A stretch of DNA of 64,000 bases, from contig WRCD01000002.1 of NCBI GenBank assembly GCA_009784185.1, positions 1-64,000 on the forward strand, in the 5' to 3' direction. A program made the translations under genes and the position numbers. Below the pieces are notes generated by a model that made no database searches, had not been told where the DNA came from, and was given only the letters and a program-made list of their open reading frames with translations. How positions within the stretch are numbered: the first letter of the stretch is position 1; each line of letters starts with the position of its first letter. The DNA comes from Bacillota bacterium (GTDB taxonomy: Bacteria; Bacillota; Clostridia; Christensenellales; UBA1242). Positions 8,655 to 17,558 of this stretch are shown here, one piece after another.

Positions 8655-9323
8655 ATGTTAGAACAATCTTATAAAGCGGCCGATGAAATAGTTGGCAAAT
8701 ACATTAAGAATAAAGAAATTAAAAGACATCCGGAAATAAGGAGCGGCAGGTTTGCTTATACAAGAATGTCTTCATCCAACTGGCGCGAAGTTGAAGTTAC
8801 TCTTTATGCCGGCGGCAGAGAAGATGAGGTTCCGTACGGGCGGATTGCATTCGGCACCAACGGCAGCGTGGGAACGTTTATTATTGAAACATACGGTGAA
8901 AGCGGCCTGGAATTTCCTGTTGATGTAGACTTGCCGGACGGCAGTGTGCTTACTGAGCCGGCTATTGAACAGCTGTTTTTAATGGGCATAACCAGAAACG
9001 GTGACGACCTTTGTATTAACAACAACGCCAAAGCAGCAAATGTTACAGCTTTATACGGCGCACTGAACGAAATATCTGTTGCTTCTCAGCTTGACACTTC
9101 AGATGCAACCCGTTCGGTTTATGTTTATACCAGTTGGGAGGGCGATGCCAAGGCACAGAAAGAAAGTGCCGGAAGAGTAGTTTTTGAAATGAAAGATTAC
9201 AAAAGCGTATCAAAACATTCCAAAGACTTTTTTAATGCGGTCGACTCCGTATGTGCTGCGGCTATGGATACAAAAGCCGGTATTGCGGGCGGCGGCGGAA
9301 CATCTGAAATGAACCCAAAATAA
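8655..9323 (+). CDS. Hypothetical cytosolic protein, second gene of the pair
   Basis: A 222-residue protein behind AAGGAAG, 10 nt after the preceding gene and followed by a terminator, so the two form a bicistronic unit. Predicted strands at residues about 45-80 (REVEVTLYAGGRE, YGRIAFGTNGSVGTFIIE) and a second half with YVYTSWEGDAKAQ and a helical end; the C-terminus is glycine-rich (GIAGGGGTSEM). No signal peptide or catalytic motif is evident. I do not recognise a family. Confidence 0.65.
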   Translation: MLEQSYKAADEIVGKYIKNKEIKRHPEIRSGRFAYTRMSSSNWREVEVTLYAGGREDEVPYGRIAFGTNGSVGTFIIETYGESGLEFPVDVDLPDGSVLTEPAIEQLFLMGITRNGDDLCINNNAKAANVTALYGALNEISVASQLDTSDATRSVYVYTSWEGDAKAQKESAGRVVFEMKDYKSVSKHSKDFFNAVDSVCAAAMDTKAGIAGGGGTSEMNPK

Positions 9324-9346
9324 AAACAGGCACAAGCCTGTTTTTT
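9323..9346. terminator. Convergent bidirectional terminator
   Basis: AAAACAGGC, ACAA loop, GCCTGTTTT with flanking A and T runs, between the plus-strand pair and the minus-strand SPFH gene. Confidence 0.8.
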
Positions 9347-9349
9347 GTT

Positions 9350-10255
9350 TTACTTTTTCTTCTTTTTACTGTTGGCGGCTAATGCCGTTTCGTCTTTTCT
9401 TATGGTTTCAACTACACTTGTTAACAGCCCGGCAACATTTTGAATGTCGCTTGGTACAACAATCTTTGTGCTTTGCCCGTCGGCTAAGTGTCTGAGCGCT
9501 TCAAAGCCCTGCAAGGTTAAGTACTCAGGATTTGGCTTAGCTTCAATAATCTTCTTAATAGCTGCCGCTTCACCTTCGGCTTCGGTAATTAAAGCAATCT
9601 TCTTGGCTTCGGCGTCAAGTATGGCAGCTTCTTTTCTTCCTTCGGCTAACAGAATACTGCTTCGCTTTTCACCTTCGGCACGAAGTATGCTCTCACGCCG
9701 CTCACGTTCTGCACGCATCTGCTTTTCCATTGCTTCCTGAATGTCGCGCGGGGGCAATATGTTTTTAAGTTCAACCCTGGCTATTTTTATTCCCCATGCG
9801 TCTGTTGCGTCGTCAAGCACCATTCTCATTTTTGCGTTTACCGCATCACGGCTGGTCAGGGTCTCATCCAGGTCAAGTCCGCCAACAATGTTACGCAAGG
9901 TGGTGGCGGTAAGGTTTTCAATAGCGTTCAGCGGTCTGTCTACTCCGTATGTGTATAGCTTTGGGTCGGTTACCTGAAAATACACCACTGTGTCTATCTG
10001 CATGGTAACGTTGTCTTTAGTAATAACCGGCTGCGGCTTAAAGTCTGCAACACGTTCTTTAAGGCTGATAACGTCTCCTGTGCGGTCAATAAACGGTACA
10101 ACAATATGAATACCCGTGTCTAAGGTTCGCTTATACTTACCTAGACGCTCCACAACTCTGGCTGTGCTTTGCCTTACAACTCTTACACTGCTGACCAGTG
10201 CAATAATTATTACGGCACCAATGATGCAAATAATAGCAATTCCAACTCCGCTCAT
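9350..10255 (-). CDS. SPFH/band-7 (stomatin, paraslipin-like) membrane protein
   Basis: A 301-residue member of the stomatin/prohibitin superfamily: an N-terminal membrane helix (residues 4-24), then the SPFH domain with VRVVRQSTARVVERLGKYK, GIHIVVPFID, PQPVITKDNVTMQIDTVVYF and the ARVELKNILPP motif, then an Ala/Glu-rich coiled coil (EKQMRAERERRESILRAEGE) and a Lys-rich tail. Family members form ring-like oligomers in membrane microdomains and act with NfeD partners. The gene follows nfeD with a 2-nt gap, the standard NfeD-stomatin pair. RBS AGGAGAAAAATAAAA precedes the ATG. Confidence 0.92.
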   Translation of the reverse strand: MSGVGIAIICIIGAVIIIALVSSVRVVRQSTARVVERLGKYKRTLDTGIHIVVPFIDRTGDVISLKERVADFKPQPVITKDNVTMQIDTVVYFQVTDPKLYTYGVDRPLNAIENLTATTLRNIVGGLDLDETLTSRDAVNAKMRMVLDDATDAWGIKIARVELKNILPPRDIQEAMEKQMRAERERRESILRAEGEKRSSILLAEGRKEAAILDAEAKKIALITEAEGEAAAIKKIIEAKPNPEYLTLQGFEALRHLADGQSTKIVVPSDIQNVAGLLTSVVETIRKDETALAANSKKKKK

Positions 10256-10257
10256 TT

Positions 10258-10767
10258 TTATTTTTCTCCTTTCTTTGTTTTAGCTTCTTTTTTGGCGGCA
10301 GGCTGTTCCGGCTGCTCACCGCAATCGGGCTCGGTTCCGTCGGCCTTTTTAACCATCAGCTTGTTTCCGTCAACGCTTATTACCTCAACCATAACGCCTT
10401 CGGCTATCTTGCAGTTATTTTTGGTATAAGCGCTCCAGATTATTCCGTTAAACTTAACTTCGCCCGGCACGTTTAACGCAATCTCTTTTATTAACTGTGC
10501 TTTTTTGCCTACCAAGGCGTCTATATTGGTTTTTTCGGTATCTTTACCCAGCAGTTTCAGCATAATTTTCCTGATTCCGATTAACAGTGCAATTGATATT
10601 ACCAAAAACACAATAATCTGCCACTCTAAGCCCACGCCGCACGCCGCTAAGATTAATGCGGCAATTCCGCCAACCGCAAACCAGAGCGTAACCATCTGGA
10701 AGGTAACCAGCTCAACCAATACGCTCACAGATATTATTCCTACCCAAACCCAAATCATGTAGTCCAT
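10258..10767 (-). CDS. NfeD-like membrane protein
   Basis: A 169-residue short-form NfeD: three hydrophobic helices in residues about 5-75 (VGIISVSVLVELVTF, LWFAVGGIAALILAA, IIVFLVISIALLIGI), a linker with KTNIDALVGKKA, and a C-terminal OB fold (GEVKFNGIIWSAYTK, VMVEVISVDGNKLMVKK). This is the usual partner of a paraslipin. There is no ClpP-like protease domain. The extreme C-terminus is a Lys/Ala tail. RBS GGAGGGACAAAAAT. Confidence 0.93.
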   Translation of the reverse strand: MDYMIWVWVGIISVSVLVELVTFQMVTLWFAVGGIAALILAACGVGLEWQIIVFLVISIALLIGIRKIMLKLLGKDTEKTNIDALVGKKAQLIKEIALNVPGEVKFNGIIWSAYTKNNCKIAEGVMVEVISVDGNKLMVKKADGTEPDCGEQPEQPAAKKEAKTKKGEK

Positions 10768-10793
10768 ATTTTTGTCCCTCCTTCAACTATTAT

Positions 10794-10821
10794 AGTATAC
10801 ATTATATGCTAAAATAGTCAA
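10794..10821 (-). promoter_or_regulatory. Promoter of the nfeD-SPFH operon
   Basis: On the minus strand TTGACT (10816-10821), 16-nt spacer, TATACT (10794-10799), 26 nt upstream of the nfeD start. Confidence 0.65.
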
Positions 10822-10951
10822 ACAAATAGGCCGACCCGCAATATTTTTTGTCAATTTCTATTTTTTTGTTACATTTAGTAGTGCACGGGCAATATATATG
10901 ATATAATGCAACGTTGGGCAACAGAGTTGTTGACCTTAAAGAGGAGTAAAA

Positions 10952-11791
10952 ATGGCAATAAGATTTATAGTAGACGGCGCAAGCGACATGGACAGAGAGT
11001 ACGCCGCAGCAAACAACATTATAATAATACCGTTAAGGCTTTTTTTTGGCGAGGAAGAGTTTTTTGAAGGCGTAAACATGACCAATCAGGAGTTTTACGC
11101 CAAACTGGAAACCGGCAAGGCCCTACCCAAAACCAGCCTGATAAACCAGTTTACATGGGAAGAGGCTTTTAAGGCCGGGCTTGCGGCAGGTGACCAGATT
11201 GTGGCCGTAACCCTATCCGAAAAGCTATCCGGCACGTATCAACAGGCAAAACTGGCACAGGCGGAAATAAACAGCCCCGATATTTTTGTTATGGATTCGG
11301 TGCAGGTATCGTTCAGCATTACGGCATTGGTTATTGAAGGCGTAAAAATGGCGCAGGCGGGCAAGAGCGCAGAAGAGATTTATAAACATCTTGAAGAGTT
11401 GAAGCACAAGGTGCGTATTTTTGGCGTAATACATTCGCTCAAGTATTTAAAAGAAGGCGGACGGCTGAGCAATGCTGCTGCATTTGTGGGTTCAATCATT
11501 AACCTTAAACCTGTGGTATCTGTAGTAAACGGAGTGGTGGCAAACGTTGGCAAGACTATCGGGTTTAAAAAAGGGCTGCAGACAATAATGGAAAAGCTGA
11601 GAGATGAAAACTACGACGAAACCATGCCGGTTTATTTCGGCGACGGTGCATCAAGAGATATGCTTTTAGAGTTTATAGAAATGGTTAAAAAGAACTTTAA
11701 GATAATAAGCGACCGGATATTTAACATAGGTCCGGCAATAGGAACATATAGCGGCCCCGGTGTAATAGGAATAGCGTTTTTCAAAAAATAA
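10952..11791 (+). CDS. DegV family fatty-acid-binding protein
   Basis: A 279-residue DegV-domain protein. It begins IRFIVDGASDM, where the family has a ITDSxxDL-type phosphate-proximal loop, then IIPLRLFFGEEEF, the KTSLINQFTWEE segment, VTLSEKLSGTYQQA with the conserved Ser-Gly-Thr, and RIFGVIHSLKYLKEGGRLS in the second domain. Members bind a fatty acyl chain and deliver it to fatty acid kinase FakA in lipid incorporation. No fakA is in the window. RBS AAAGAGGAG; TATAAT at 10902-10907 with a weak -35. It is a single-gene unit closed by a terminator. Confidence 0.93.
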   Translation: MAIRFIVDGASDMDREYAAANNIIIIPLRLFFGEEEFFEGVNMTNQEFYAKLETGKALPKTSLINQFTWEEAFKAGLAAGDQIVAVTLSEKLSGTYQQAKLAQAEINSPDIFVMDSVQVSFSITALVIEGVKMAQAGKSAEEIYKHLEELKHKVRIFGVIHSLKYLKEGGRLSNAAAFVGSIINLKPVVSVVNGVVANVGKTIGFKKGLQTIMEKLRDENYDETMPVYFGDGASRDMLLEFIEMVKKNFKIISDRIFNIGPAIGTYSGPGVIGIAFFKK

Positions 11792-11816
11792 CAGGCAAAT
11801 TGCCTGTTATTTTTTG
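11789..11816 (+). terminator. Intrinsic terminator after degV
   Basis: AACAGGCAA and TTGCCTGTT pair directly after the stop codon, followed by ATTTTTTG. Confidence 0.8.
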
Positions 11817-11837
11817 TGACGGACGCCGCTTTTTATT

Positions 11838-12188
11838 TTACTTTTCTTTATTGATACAAGTTACTACAACGTTAGCTCCTGTGCCAAGCAGGTTTTTAAT
11901 AAATATGTAGCCGGGTTTCAGCACCGGTGATACCTGGGCCCGGCTTATTTCTAAAAGGGCATCCTTAACAAGTCTTTTATCTATTGCCTTGTCCGTTTTT
12001 AAGGCAGCTGTGCCTTGTCCGTCCGGAAGCGGCACTATTGTAGTTACAATGCGTTCAGGCGCGGTGTATTCTTTTACGCCGTAGTCCCGGCCTCTTATAC
12101 ATTCGTGACCGGTTACGGTTATTTGTCTATCGGCCTTTTTTATATTCAGCTCACACCCAACAGGGCATACAATACAAATTGTTTTCAT
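11838..12188 (-). CDS. DUF1667 protein of the glycerol operon
   Basis: A 116-residue protein starting KTICIVCPVGCEL, with CxxCPxGC and a further Cys in GHECIRGRDYG, then TAPERIVTTIVPLPDG. This is the DUF1667 family, which in clostridia and other anaerobes is encoded next to glycerol-3-phosphate dehydrogenase and an NAD/FAD oxidoreductase; the cysteines suggest a small metal or electron-transfer subunit. The gene lies 2 nt after the oxidoreductase on the same strand and ends the operon. Exact biochemical role is unknown. Confidence 0.9.
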   Translation of the reverse strand: MKTICIVCPVGCELNIKKADRQITVTGHECIRGRDYGVKEYTAPERIVTTIVPLPDGQGTAALKTDKAIDKRLVKDALLEISRAQVSPVLKPGYIFIKNLLGTGANVVVTCINKEK

Positions 12189-12190
12189 GT

Positions 12191-13432
12191 TTAAAACGCC
12201 TCCACTTTTATAACCAAATCGGAGCCAAGCCTGGTTTTAATAATTTCCAGCTCCTGCATTTCGCCCGGCGTAACAATCATGCAGTTTTTGCGCGCTATCT
12301 GCTTGCCGTCACTGTATGCAATAAGTGCGGCGCGCCTGTAGTCTTGTTTTACCCTGAAAAATATATGTGCCGTGTCTGCGTCCGACTTATACACGCTTGT
12401 AGGTTGAACGTATCTGATTTTGTCGCAATGCTGAACCGGAATTTTCTTTCCGCTTCTCAGTTTGCCAAGGGCAGATAGCGCCGCGTGCTTGCCGGCTCTT
12501 GCTGCTTCATGACTAACGTTGTCTACAAGGTCATGCACGTGCATAACGTTTCCGCAGGAGAATATACCTTTCATAGTAGTCTGCCCTTGCTCGTCGGTAA
12601 TTGCTCCGTTGGTGAGCGGGCTTATTTCAATAGGATGGTTAATTACTAAATCGTTTTCAGGTATTAATCCTACGCTTAACAGCAACGTGTCGCATTTAAT
12701 AAGCTTGGCTTTCTCTTTTATCGGTTTCCAGTTTTTATCTACCGGAGCCACCCAAACTCCGGTTACGCGTTTTTTGCCTTCAACCTTAGTGACGGTGGTG
12801 TTGTAAGTAATTGGTATGTTAAAGTCCATTAAGCACTGACTGATGTTTCGTTTTAATCCGCTTGAAGTTGATGCAATTTCATATACTCCAACCACGTCGG
12901 CGCCCTCGCATTTCAGTCTCCTTGCCATAATAAGCCCGATATCACCTGAACCTAAGATTACCACCTTTTTACCGATATGCTTTCCGTAACAGTTAATCAT
13001 TTTTTGTGCAAACCCAGCCGTAAAAACGCCCGCCGGCCGTTCTCCGGCTAAGCCGATTGCACCTCCCGCACGCTCCCTGCAGCCCATAGCAAGAACGATG
13101 GATTTAGCTTCTATATCAACAAGCCCATGTTCTCCGCTTGTGCTGACTACAAACAGTTTATCTTTTTTTGTTAGTTTAACCGCAGCGGTATTCAGCAAAA
13201 CGCGGGCAGTGGTTTTATTCAGCATTTCAATAAAGCGCGTGGCATATTCGGGACCGGTTAGTTCCTCGCCGAAAAAATGCAGCCCAAAGCCGTTGTGTAT
13301 ACATTGGTTTAATATTCCGCCGAGGCGATACTCGCGCTCTATAAGAATTACTTTTGCGCCGGCAATCCAGGCATTTATAGCCGCGGCAATACCGGCAGGG
13401 CCGCCGCCGATAACCAGAACATCAGTTTTCAT
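12191..13432 (-). CDS. FAD/NAD(P)-dependent oxidoreductase of the glycerol operon
   Basis: A 413-residue two-dinucleotide-fold flavoprotein. The N-terminal FAD motif is VIGGGPAGIAAAINAW, a CIHNGFGLHFF segment follows, and a second Rossmann motif VILGSGDIGLIMARR sits near residue 155. TTMKGIFSCGNVMHVHDLVD near residue 295 matches the ATG/GD-type FAD ribityl motif of the thioredoxin-reductase-like family. In Clostridia this protein pairs with GlpA and DUF1667, probably passing electrons from glycerol-3-phosphate oxidation to a soluble acceptor. Its start overlaps the glpA end by 11 nt, indicating translational coupling. Confidence 0.92.
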   Translation of the reverse strand: MKTDVLVIGGGPAGIAAAINAWIAGAKVILIEREYRLGGILNQCIHNGFGLHFFGEELTGPEYATRFIEMLNKTTARVLLNTAAVKLTKKDKLFVVSTSGEHGLVDIEAKSIVLAMGCRERAGGAIGLAGERPAGVFTAGFAQKMINCYGKHIGKKVVILGSGDIGLIMARRLKCEGADVVGVYEIASTSSGLKRNISQCLMDFNIPITYNTTVTKVEGKKRVTGVWVAPVDKNWKPIKEKAKLIKCDTLLLSVGLIPENDLVINHPIEISPLTNGAITDEQGQTTMKGIFSCGNVMHVHDLVDNVSHEAARAGKHAALSALGKLRSGKKIPVQHCDKIRYVQPTSVYKSDADTAHIFFRVKQDYRRAALIAYSDGKQIARKNCMIVTPGEMQELEIIKTRLGSDLVIKVEAF

Positions 13433-14861
13433 ATATGCCCCCTGTTTTTATATTGCCAAGCGTGATTTCGCTCCCAGGCCCCTTAATGCTAATTTTATCC
13501 ATTGGTACATTAAGCTTAGATTCAATCAGTTTTAAAATGTAGCTTGTGCAGAAACCGCCCTGGCATCTGCCCATGGTTACTCTAAGGCGGCGCTTAAGCG
13601 CATCAATTGTGGTTGGTAAAACAGGGCTTTTAAATGCGTCCAGAATTTCACCTTCGGTAATCTGCTCGCACCTGCAAACAATCCGCGCATATGCGGGATT
13701 CTTTTTAACCAGCACTTTTTGCTGGGCGGGGGAGAGCTTTCTGAATTCAACCGGAACGTCACGTTTAACAAGTGTTTTGTCGTGCAGCGTAAGCCCGTCC
13801 TGTTTCATCATTGCAACAATGTGCTCGGCTATGGCGGGTGCTGCGGTAAGGCCGGGGGAGCATATACCTATTGCATAATAAAAGCCCGGGTTTTTATGAC
13901 TGCGTTCAATCACAAAATCAAACCCGCTTTTGGTGCGCACCCCCGCAAACAATTTAATTGCTTTTTTAAAGTTTGGGTTTTTAACACATATCAGACTCTG
14001 CTGTTTAATGTAGTCCAGGCTCTCCGGCTCAACACCGGTATCGTCGGGCTTACAACACTTTGCGGTTGGGCCAAACATTACGTTATGCTCGGTTGGTGTA
14101 ACAAACACGCCTTTGCCAAACTCGGTAGGCAGCATACAGATAGGGCGCTTAACAAAGTCTTTTTCTTCCGGTGCCAGAATAATGTACTCACCCTTAATGT
14201 AGTTGCAGTTAAAAACCGTATCGCCAACCAGCTTGTTTATGTATCCGGCCTTTACGCCGGCACAGTTAACCAGCATCTTAGCTGCCACAACTTTTTTCCC
14301 TGCATAAATATAATAAAGCTTGCCTTTCTTTTCTATTCTGTCTGCAAAGTAATCCAGTACTATTTTGCCGCCGTTAATTACGCCTTCTTCGGATAGAGCA
14401 ATAGTCAACAAGTACGGGCTTACGTATCCGCCGTTTGAGGCAAGCAGTCCGCATTCAATTCCGTCCGCAATATTGGGTTCCAGCAGCAGCAGGTCTCTGC
14501 GGTTAAGCAGCTGCATATGACCTGCGCCGTTAGCCTCTCCGCGCTTAATCAGCCGCTGAAGTTCGCTGAAGCCGGCCCGGTTGGTAACGGTAAGTGTTCC
14601 GGTTTTAAAATACTTTACGCCAAGCCGCTTGCACATTGAATCAAACATCTGGGTTCCGCGCACATTAAATTTGGCCATTAAACTGCCCGGTTCCGGATGA
14701 AAGCCCGAATGCACTATTCCGCTGTTTGCTTTTGTTGCGCCGCCGGCTACATCGGGGCACGCCTCCAGCATAACAACATTAACGCCCTTGCGCGTCAGCA
14801 GATTAAATACGCTTGCACCAACAACGCCGCCGCCGATAACAGCCACCTCATATTTTTCCAT
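13422..14861 (-). CDS. glpA: FAD-dependent glycerol-3-phosphate dehydrogenase, GlpA-type
   Basis: A 479-residue flavoprotein. The frame is open 20 codons further, but the ATG at 14861 has AAAGGG upstream and is followed at once by YEVAVIGGGVVGAS, the FAD-binding P-loop. A DAO-type domain spans to about residue 370 (SGIVHSGFHPEPGS, GYVSPYLLTIALSE, NCAGVKAGYINKL). The C-terminal BFD-type [2Fe-2S] domain has VCRCEQITEGEI near residue 395 and GRCQGGFC near 433, typical of the GlpA form in clostridia. It oxidises sn-glycerol 3-phosphate to dihydroxyacetone phosphate. It is divergent from glpK and first in the operon with the oxidoreductase and DUF1667. Confidence 0.93.
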   Translation of the reverse strand: MEKYEVAVIGGGVVGASVFNLLTRKGVNVVMLEACPDVAGGATKANSGIVHSGFHPEPGSLMAKFNVRGTQMFDSMCKRLGVKYFKTGTLTVTNRAGFSELQRLIKRGEANGAGHMQLLNRRDLLLLEPNIADGIECGLLASNGGYVSPYLLTIALSEEGVINGGKIVLDYFADRIEKKGKLYYIYAGKKVVAAKMLVNCAGVKAGYINKLVGDTVFNCNYIKGEYIILAPEEKDFVKRPICMLPTEFGKGVFVTPTEHNVMFGPTAKCCKPDDTGVEPESLDYIKQQSLICVKNPNFKKAIKLFAGVRTKSGFDFVIERSHKNPGFYYAIGICSPGLTAAPAIAEHIVAMMKQDGLTLHDKTLVKRDVPVEFRKLSPAQQKVLVKKNPAYARIVCRCEQITEGEILDAFKSPVLPTTIDALKRRLRVTMGRCQGGFCTSYILKLIESKLNVPMDKISIKGPGSEITLGNIKTGGIYEN

Positions 14862-14892
14862 TAATTTTAATCCCTTTGAGCAATATATAAGT

Positions 14893-14921
14893 AGTATGTC
14901 CAAAATAAAATAAAATGTCAA
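14893..14921 (-). promoter_or_regulatory. Promoter of the glpA operon
   Basis: On the minus strand TTGACA (14916-14921), 17-nt spacer, CATACT (14893-14898). Start of transcription would be about 26 nt before the glpA ATG. Confidence 0.75.
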
Positions 14922-14949
14922 ATAAAGTAAGTAACTAATGCCAGTTTGA

Positions 14950-14978
14950 TTGATAAAATTCCTAAAAAGTGCTACTAT
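14950..14978 (+). promoter_or_regulatory. Promoter of glpK
   Basis: TTGATA (14950-14955), 17-nt spacer, TACTAT (14973-14978). It starts 28 nt from the divergent glpA -35 box, so one regulator could act on both. Confidence 0.5.
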
Positions 14979-15003
14979 ATATCAACTTTAAAGGGGGTAA
15001 GTT

Positions 15004-16485
15004 ATGGACAAGCGCTACATAATTGCATTAGATGCCGGAACGTCCAGTGTGCGTGCCGTTCTGTTTGATGTTAAACAGAACAGAATTGCGGCATTAAAAA
15101 AGCAGCCCTTTAAGCAACATTACCCGCAAGCCGGCTGGGTGGAACACAACCCCGAGCAGATTTGGAAAGCTATTAGGGCGTGTATATTGGATGTGGCGGC
15201 CGACATTGAGCCCAAAGCAGTATACGGAATTGGCATAACCAACCAGCGCGAAACCGTTGTGGTATGGGATAAGGTTACGGGTGAGCCGGTACACAATGCT
15301 ATTGTATGGCAGGATGGGCGCACGGCTGAATATTGTAAAAAGCTTCAATCGGATAAAGAGCTTGCCGATAATATACGCAAAAAAACCGGCCTTGGAATAA
15401 GTTCGTATTTTAGCGCAAGCAAAATAAAATGGATTATAGATAACGTTCCTAAAGCAAAACAGCTTATAAAAGAAAAGCGGCTGCTGGCCGGAACTATTGA
15501 TACTTACCTGGCTTGGAAACTGACCAAAGGCAAGGTTTTTGTAACCGACCCGAGCAATGCAAGCAGAACTTTACTGTTTAACATTAACACGCTTGACTGG
15601 GATGACGAGCTGCTAAAATTATTTAGGATTCCACGGCACGTTTTACCTGATATTATTCCCACCAGTGGTGTGGTTGCAAGCACAGGAATTTTGGGGCATG
15701 AGGTGCCGATAGCAAGCTTAGTAGGTGACCAGCAGGCGGCACTGTTCGGGCAGGCTTGTTTTGATAAGGGAGAATTGAAAAACACGTATGGCACCGGTTG
15801 TTTTATGCTGGTTAACATTGGAAACAAGCCAAGATTCAGCAGGCATAAAATGCTGACCTCGGTGGCGTGGCAGATAGGCAACAATGTTACTTACGCCATT
15901 GAGGGGAGCGCGTTTTATACAGGCAGCTCGGTTCAATGGTTGAGAGATGAAATGGGACTAATTAACACAAGCGCAGAGAGCGAGAAGTACGCTAGGCTTG
16001 TGCCGGACACGCAAGGCGTATATTTTGTGCCTGCGTTTAGCGGGATTGGCGCACCATATTGGAACAGTGATGCCCGGGCAAGCTTCTCCGGAATTACCCG
16101 CGGCATAAATAAGAACCATATGATACGTGCCGTACTGGAAAGTATTGCATACAGCACTATGGATGTTTTTATGGTAATAGAAAAGGATTTAGGATATAAA
16201 ATAACAAGCTTGAAAGCTGATGGCGGTGCAAGCGAAAACCAGCTTCTTATGCAGTTTCAGGCCGACATTTTGGAGGTTGATGTTGTGCGGGCGGCAGAGA
16301 CCGAAACAACCGCACTTGGTGCAATATATCTAGCGGGCCTGGCAACCGGTGCTTATAAAGATTTTAACGAATTAAGACAAAAGATAAAAGCAAGCTGCAT
16401 ATATAAACCAATCATGGCTAAAACTGTCAGGAACCAACTTGTAGCAGGCTGGCAGAAAGCAATTAAGCGGGCGTTGATGAATTGA
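15004..16485 (+). CDS. glpK: Glycerol kinase
   Basis: A 493-residue FGGY-family kinase that phosphorylates glycerol to glycerol 3-phosphate. Conserved segments: YIIALDAGTSSVRAVLFD (phosphate 1), GITNQRETVVVWDK, IVWQDGRTAEYC, the DPSNASRTLLFNI stretch, LVGDQQAALFGQ, YGTGCFMLVN, EGSAFYTGSSVQWL, VYFVPAFSGIGAPYWN and LKADGGASENQLLMQFQADI. Length is normal. RBS AAAGGGGG. It is divergent from the glpA operon and supplies its substrate. No glycerol facilitator gene is present here. The upstream region of about 140 nt holds both promoters. Confidence 0.95.
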   Translation: MDKRYIIALDAGTSSVRAVLFDVKQNRIAALKKQPFKQHYPQAGWVEHNPEQIWKAIRACILDVAADIEPKAVYGIGITNQRETVVVWDKVTGEPVHNAIVWQDGRTAEYCKKLQSDKELADNIRKKTGLGISSYFSASKIKWIIDNVPKAKQLIKEKRLLAGTIDTYLAWKLTKGKVFVTDPSNASRTLLFNINTLDWDDELLKLFRIPRHVLPDIIPTSGVVASTGILGHEVPIASLVGDQQAALFGQACFDKGELKNTYGTGCFMLVNIGNKPRFSRHKMLTSVAWQIGNNVTYAIEGSAFYTGSSVQWLRDEMGLINTSAESEKYARLVPDTQGVYFVPAFSGIGAPYWNSDARASFSGITRGINKNHMIRAVLESIAYSTMDVFMVIEKDLGYKITSLKADGGASENQLLMQFQADILEVDVVRAAETETTALGAIYLAGLATGAYKDFNELRQKIKASCIYKPIMAKTVRNQLVAGWQKAIKRALMN

Positions 16486-16494
16486 GGTTGCTTC

Positions 16495-16608
16495 CTGTCT
16501 TTGCGAGTCGGGCTTGCAGAGACGGGCCAACGAAGCAAACCCCTGGGTAGAAGTCCTATCGATGGGATTGCTTCGTCTGAATCCGGAATAGAATTGCTCG
16601 CAATGACA
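16495..16608. repeat. Family D miniature inverted-repeat element
   Basis: Left arm begins CTGTCTTTGCGAGTCGG and ends CGAAGCAAACCCC. Right arm runs GGGATTGCTTCGTC to TGCTCGCAATGACA. About 20 nt of unique sequence lies between them. Same arms as the larger element at 47119-47353, and similar to widespread GTCATTGCGAG...GAAGCAATC repeats of other bacteria. Confidence 0.75.
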
Positions 16609-16631
16609 ATTGCGCAAAAGGAGGTATCATT

Positions 16632-17558
16632 ATGTCCGAAACATTTAGAATACTAACAATTCCAAGCCACGACAAGACAAAACTGGTGGCATATGAATGG
16701 ATGCCGTCAACCAAGCCGAGAGGCATTTTACTTATTGTGCATGGTATGTGTGAGCACGCAAAACGGTATAATGAGTTTGCGGGATTTTTGGCTAAAAAAG
16801 GCTTTGTGGTTTTTGCTTATGACCTGCGCGCGCACGGGCTTACGGCCGGCAGTCCGGAAAATTGCCTGACCTATCCCGATAAGGCCGACTTGTTTTCCGA
16901 CTCTGTAAAAGATATGGTGTTTCTATCGGATATGCTTATTAAAAAGCACAAGCTGCCGCTATATGTGCTTGGGCATAGTTACGGTTCGTTTCTTACTCAG
17001 GGCTATATGCAAAACTACAATAAGCACGCCGGCATTGTTTTATCCGGTTCTGCTTTTATGCGTGACTTTAATAATGTGCTGGGAGTTTCGGTTGCCGGCC
17101 TTACAAAACTGTTTAAGGGCGGGGCGGCGCCTTGCAACATGATTTTTGCCCTAAGCTTTGAAAAGTACGCCAAGGCGTTTACAGACGGCAGCTGGCTGAC
17201 CAGGGAGGCGTCAATTGCGCACAAATACAAGCTGGACCCATATTGCGGACAGGTGCCAAGCGCCAATTTTTACTCCTCGTTTTTTAAAGGGTTGAATAAA
17301 GTTACAAATACTAAGCAGCTGGAGAAGATTGATAAGACTATCCCCGTACTGATAACCAGCGGCAGCAGCGACCAGGTGGGCGGGAAAAACCTGAAGCTGG
17401 CTCAGAAACTGTATAACAGATACAAAGAAATCGGTATGGCAAATCTTCAATTAAAAATCTGGCAGGATGGGCGGCACGAGATATTAAACGAAACCAACCG
17501 CAAAGAGATTTATGAATATATATTGGAGTTTTTAACAAAAAATTCCCCTTTAAGATAA
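16632..17558 (+). CDS. Alpha/beta hydrolase, monoacylglycerol-lipase-like (S33 hydrolase_4)
   Basis: A 308-residue cytosolic hydrolase. Motifs: LIVHGMCEHAKRYNEF (oxyanion region as HGxxEH), FAYDLRAHGLTAGS, nucleophile elbow LGHSYGS with Ser, acid residue in ITSGSSDQVGG, and His in WQDGRHEILNE. This matches the Hydrolase_4 group that includes monoglyceride lipase and lysophospholipase L2. Releasing glycerol from monoglycerides would feed the neighbouring glpK/glpA genes, which is inference. RBS AAAGGAGG. The last residues (KNSPLR) and the TAA stop are encoded by a family A repeat. Confidence 0.88.
   Translation: MSETFRILTIPSHDKTKLVAYEWMPSTKPRGILLIVHGMCEHAKRYNEFAGFLAKKGFVVFAYDLRAHGLTAGSPENCLTYPDKADLFSDSVKDMVFLSDMLIKKHKLPLYVLGHSYGSFLTQGYMQNYNKHAGIVLSGSAFMRDFNNVLGVSVAGLTKLFKGGAAPCNMIFALSFEKYAKAFTDGSWLTREASIAHKYKLDPYCGQVPSANFYSSFFKGLNKVTNTKQLEKIDKTIPVLITSGSSDQVGGKNLKLAQKLYNRYKEIGMANLQLKIWQDGRHEILNETNRKEIYEYILEFLTKNSPLR

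Noticed and set aside
13719..14396. 225-codon plus-strand frame opposite glpA
   Set aside because: Shadow of the glpA coding strand; composition is not protein-like and no RBS precedes it.
14862..14921. GlpA with 20 extra residues
   Set aside because: The upstream codons overlap the glpA -10 and -35 boxes.
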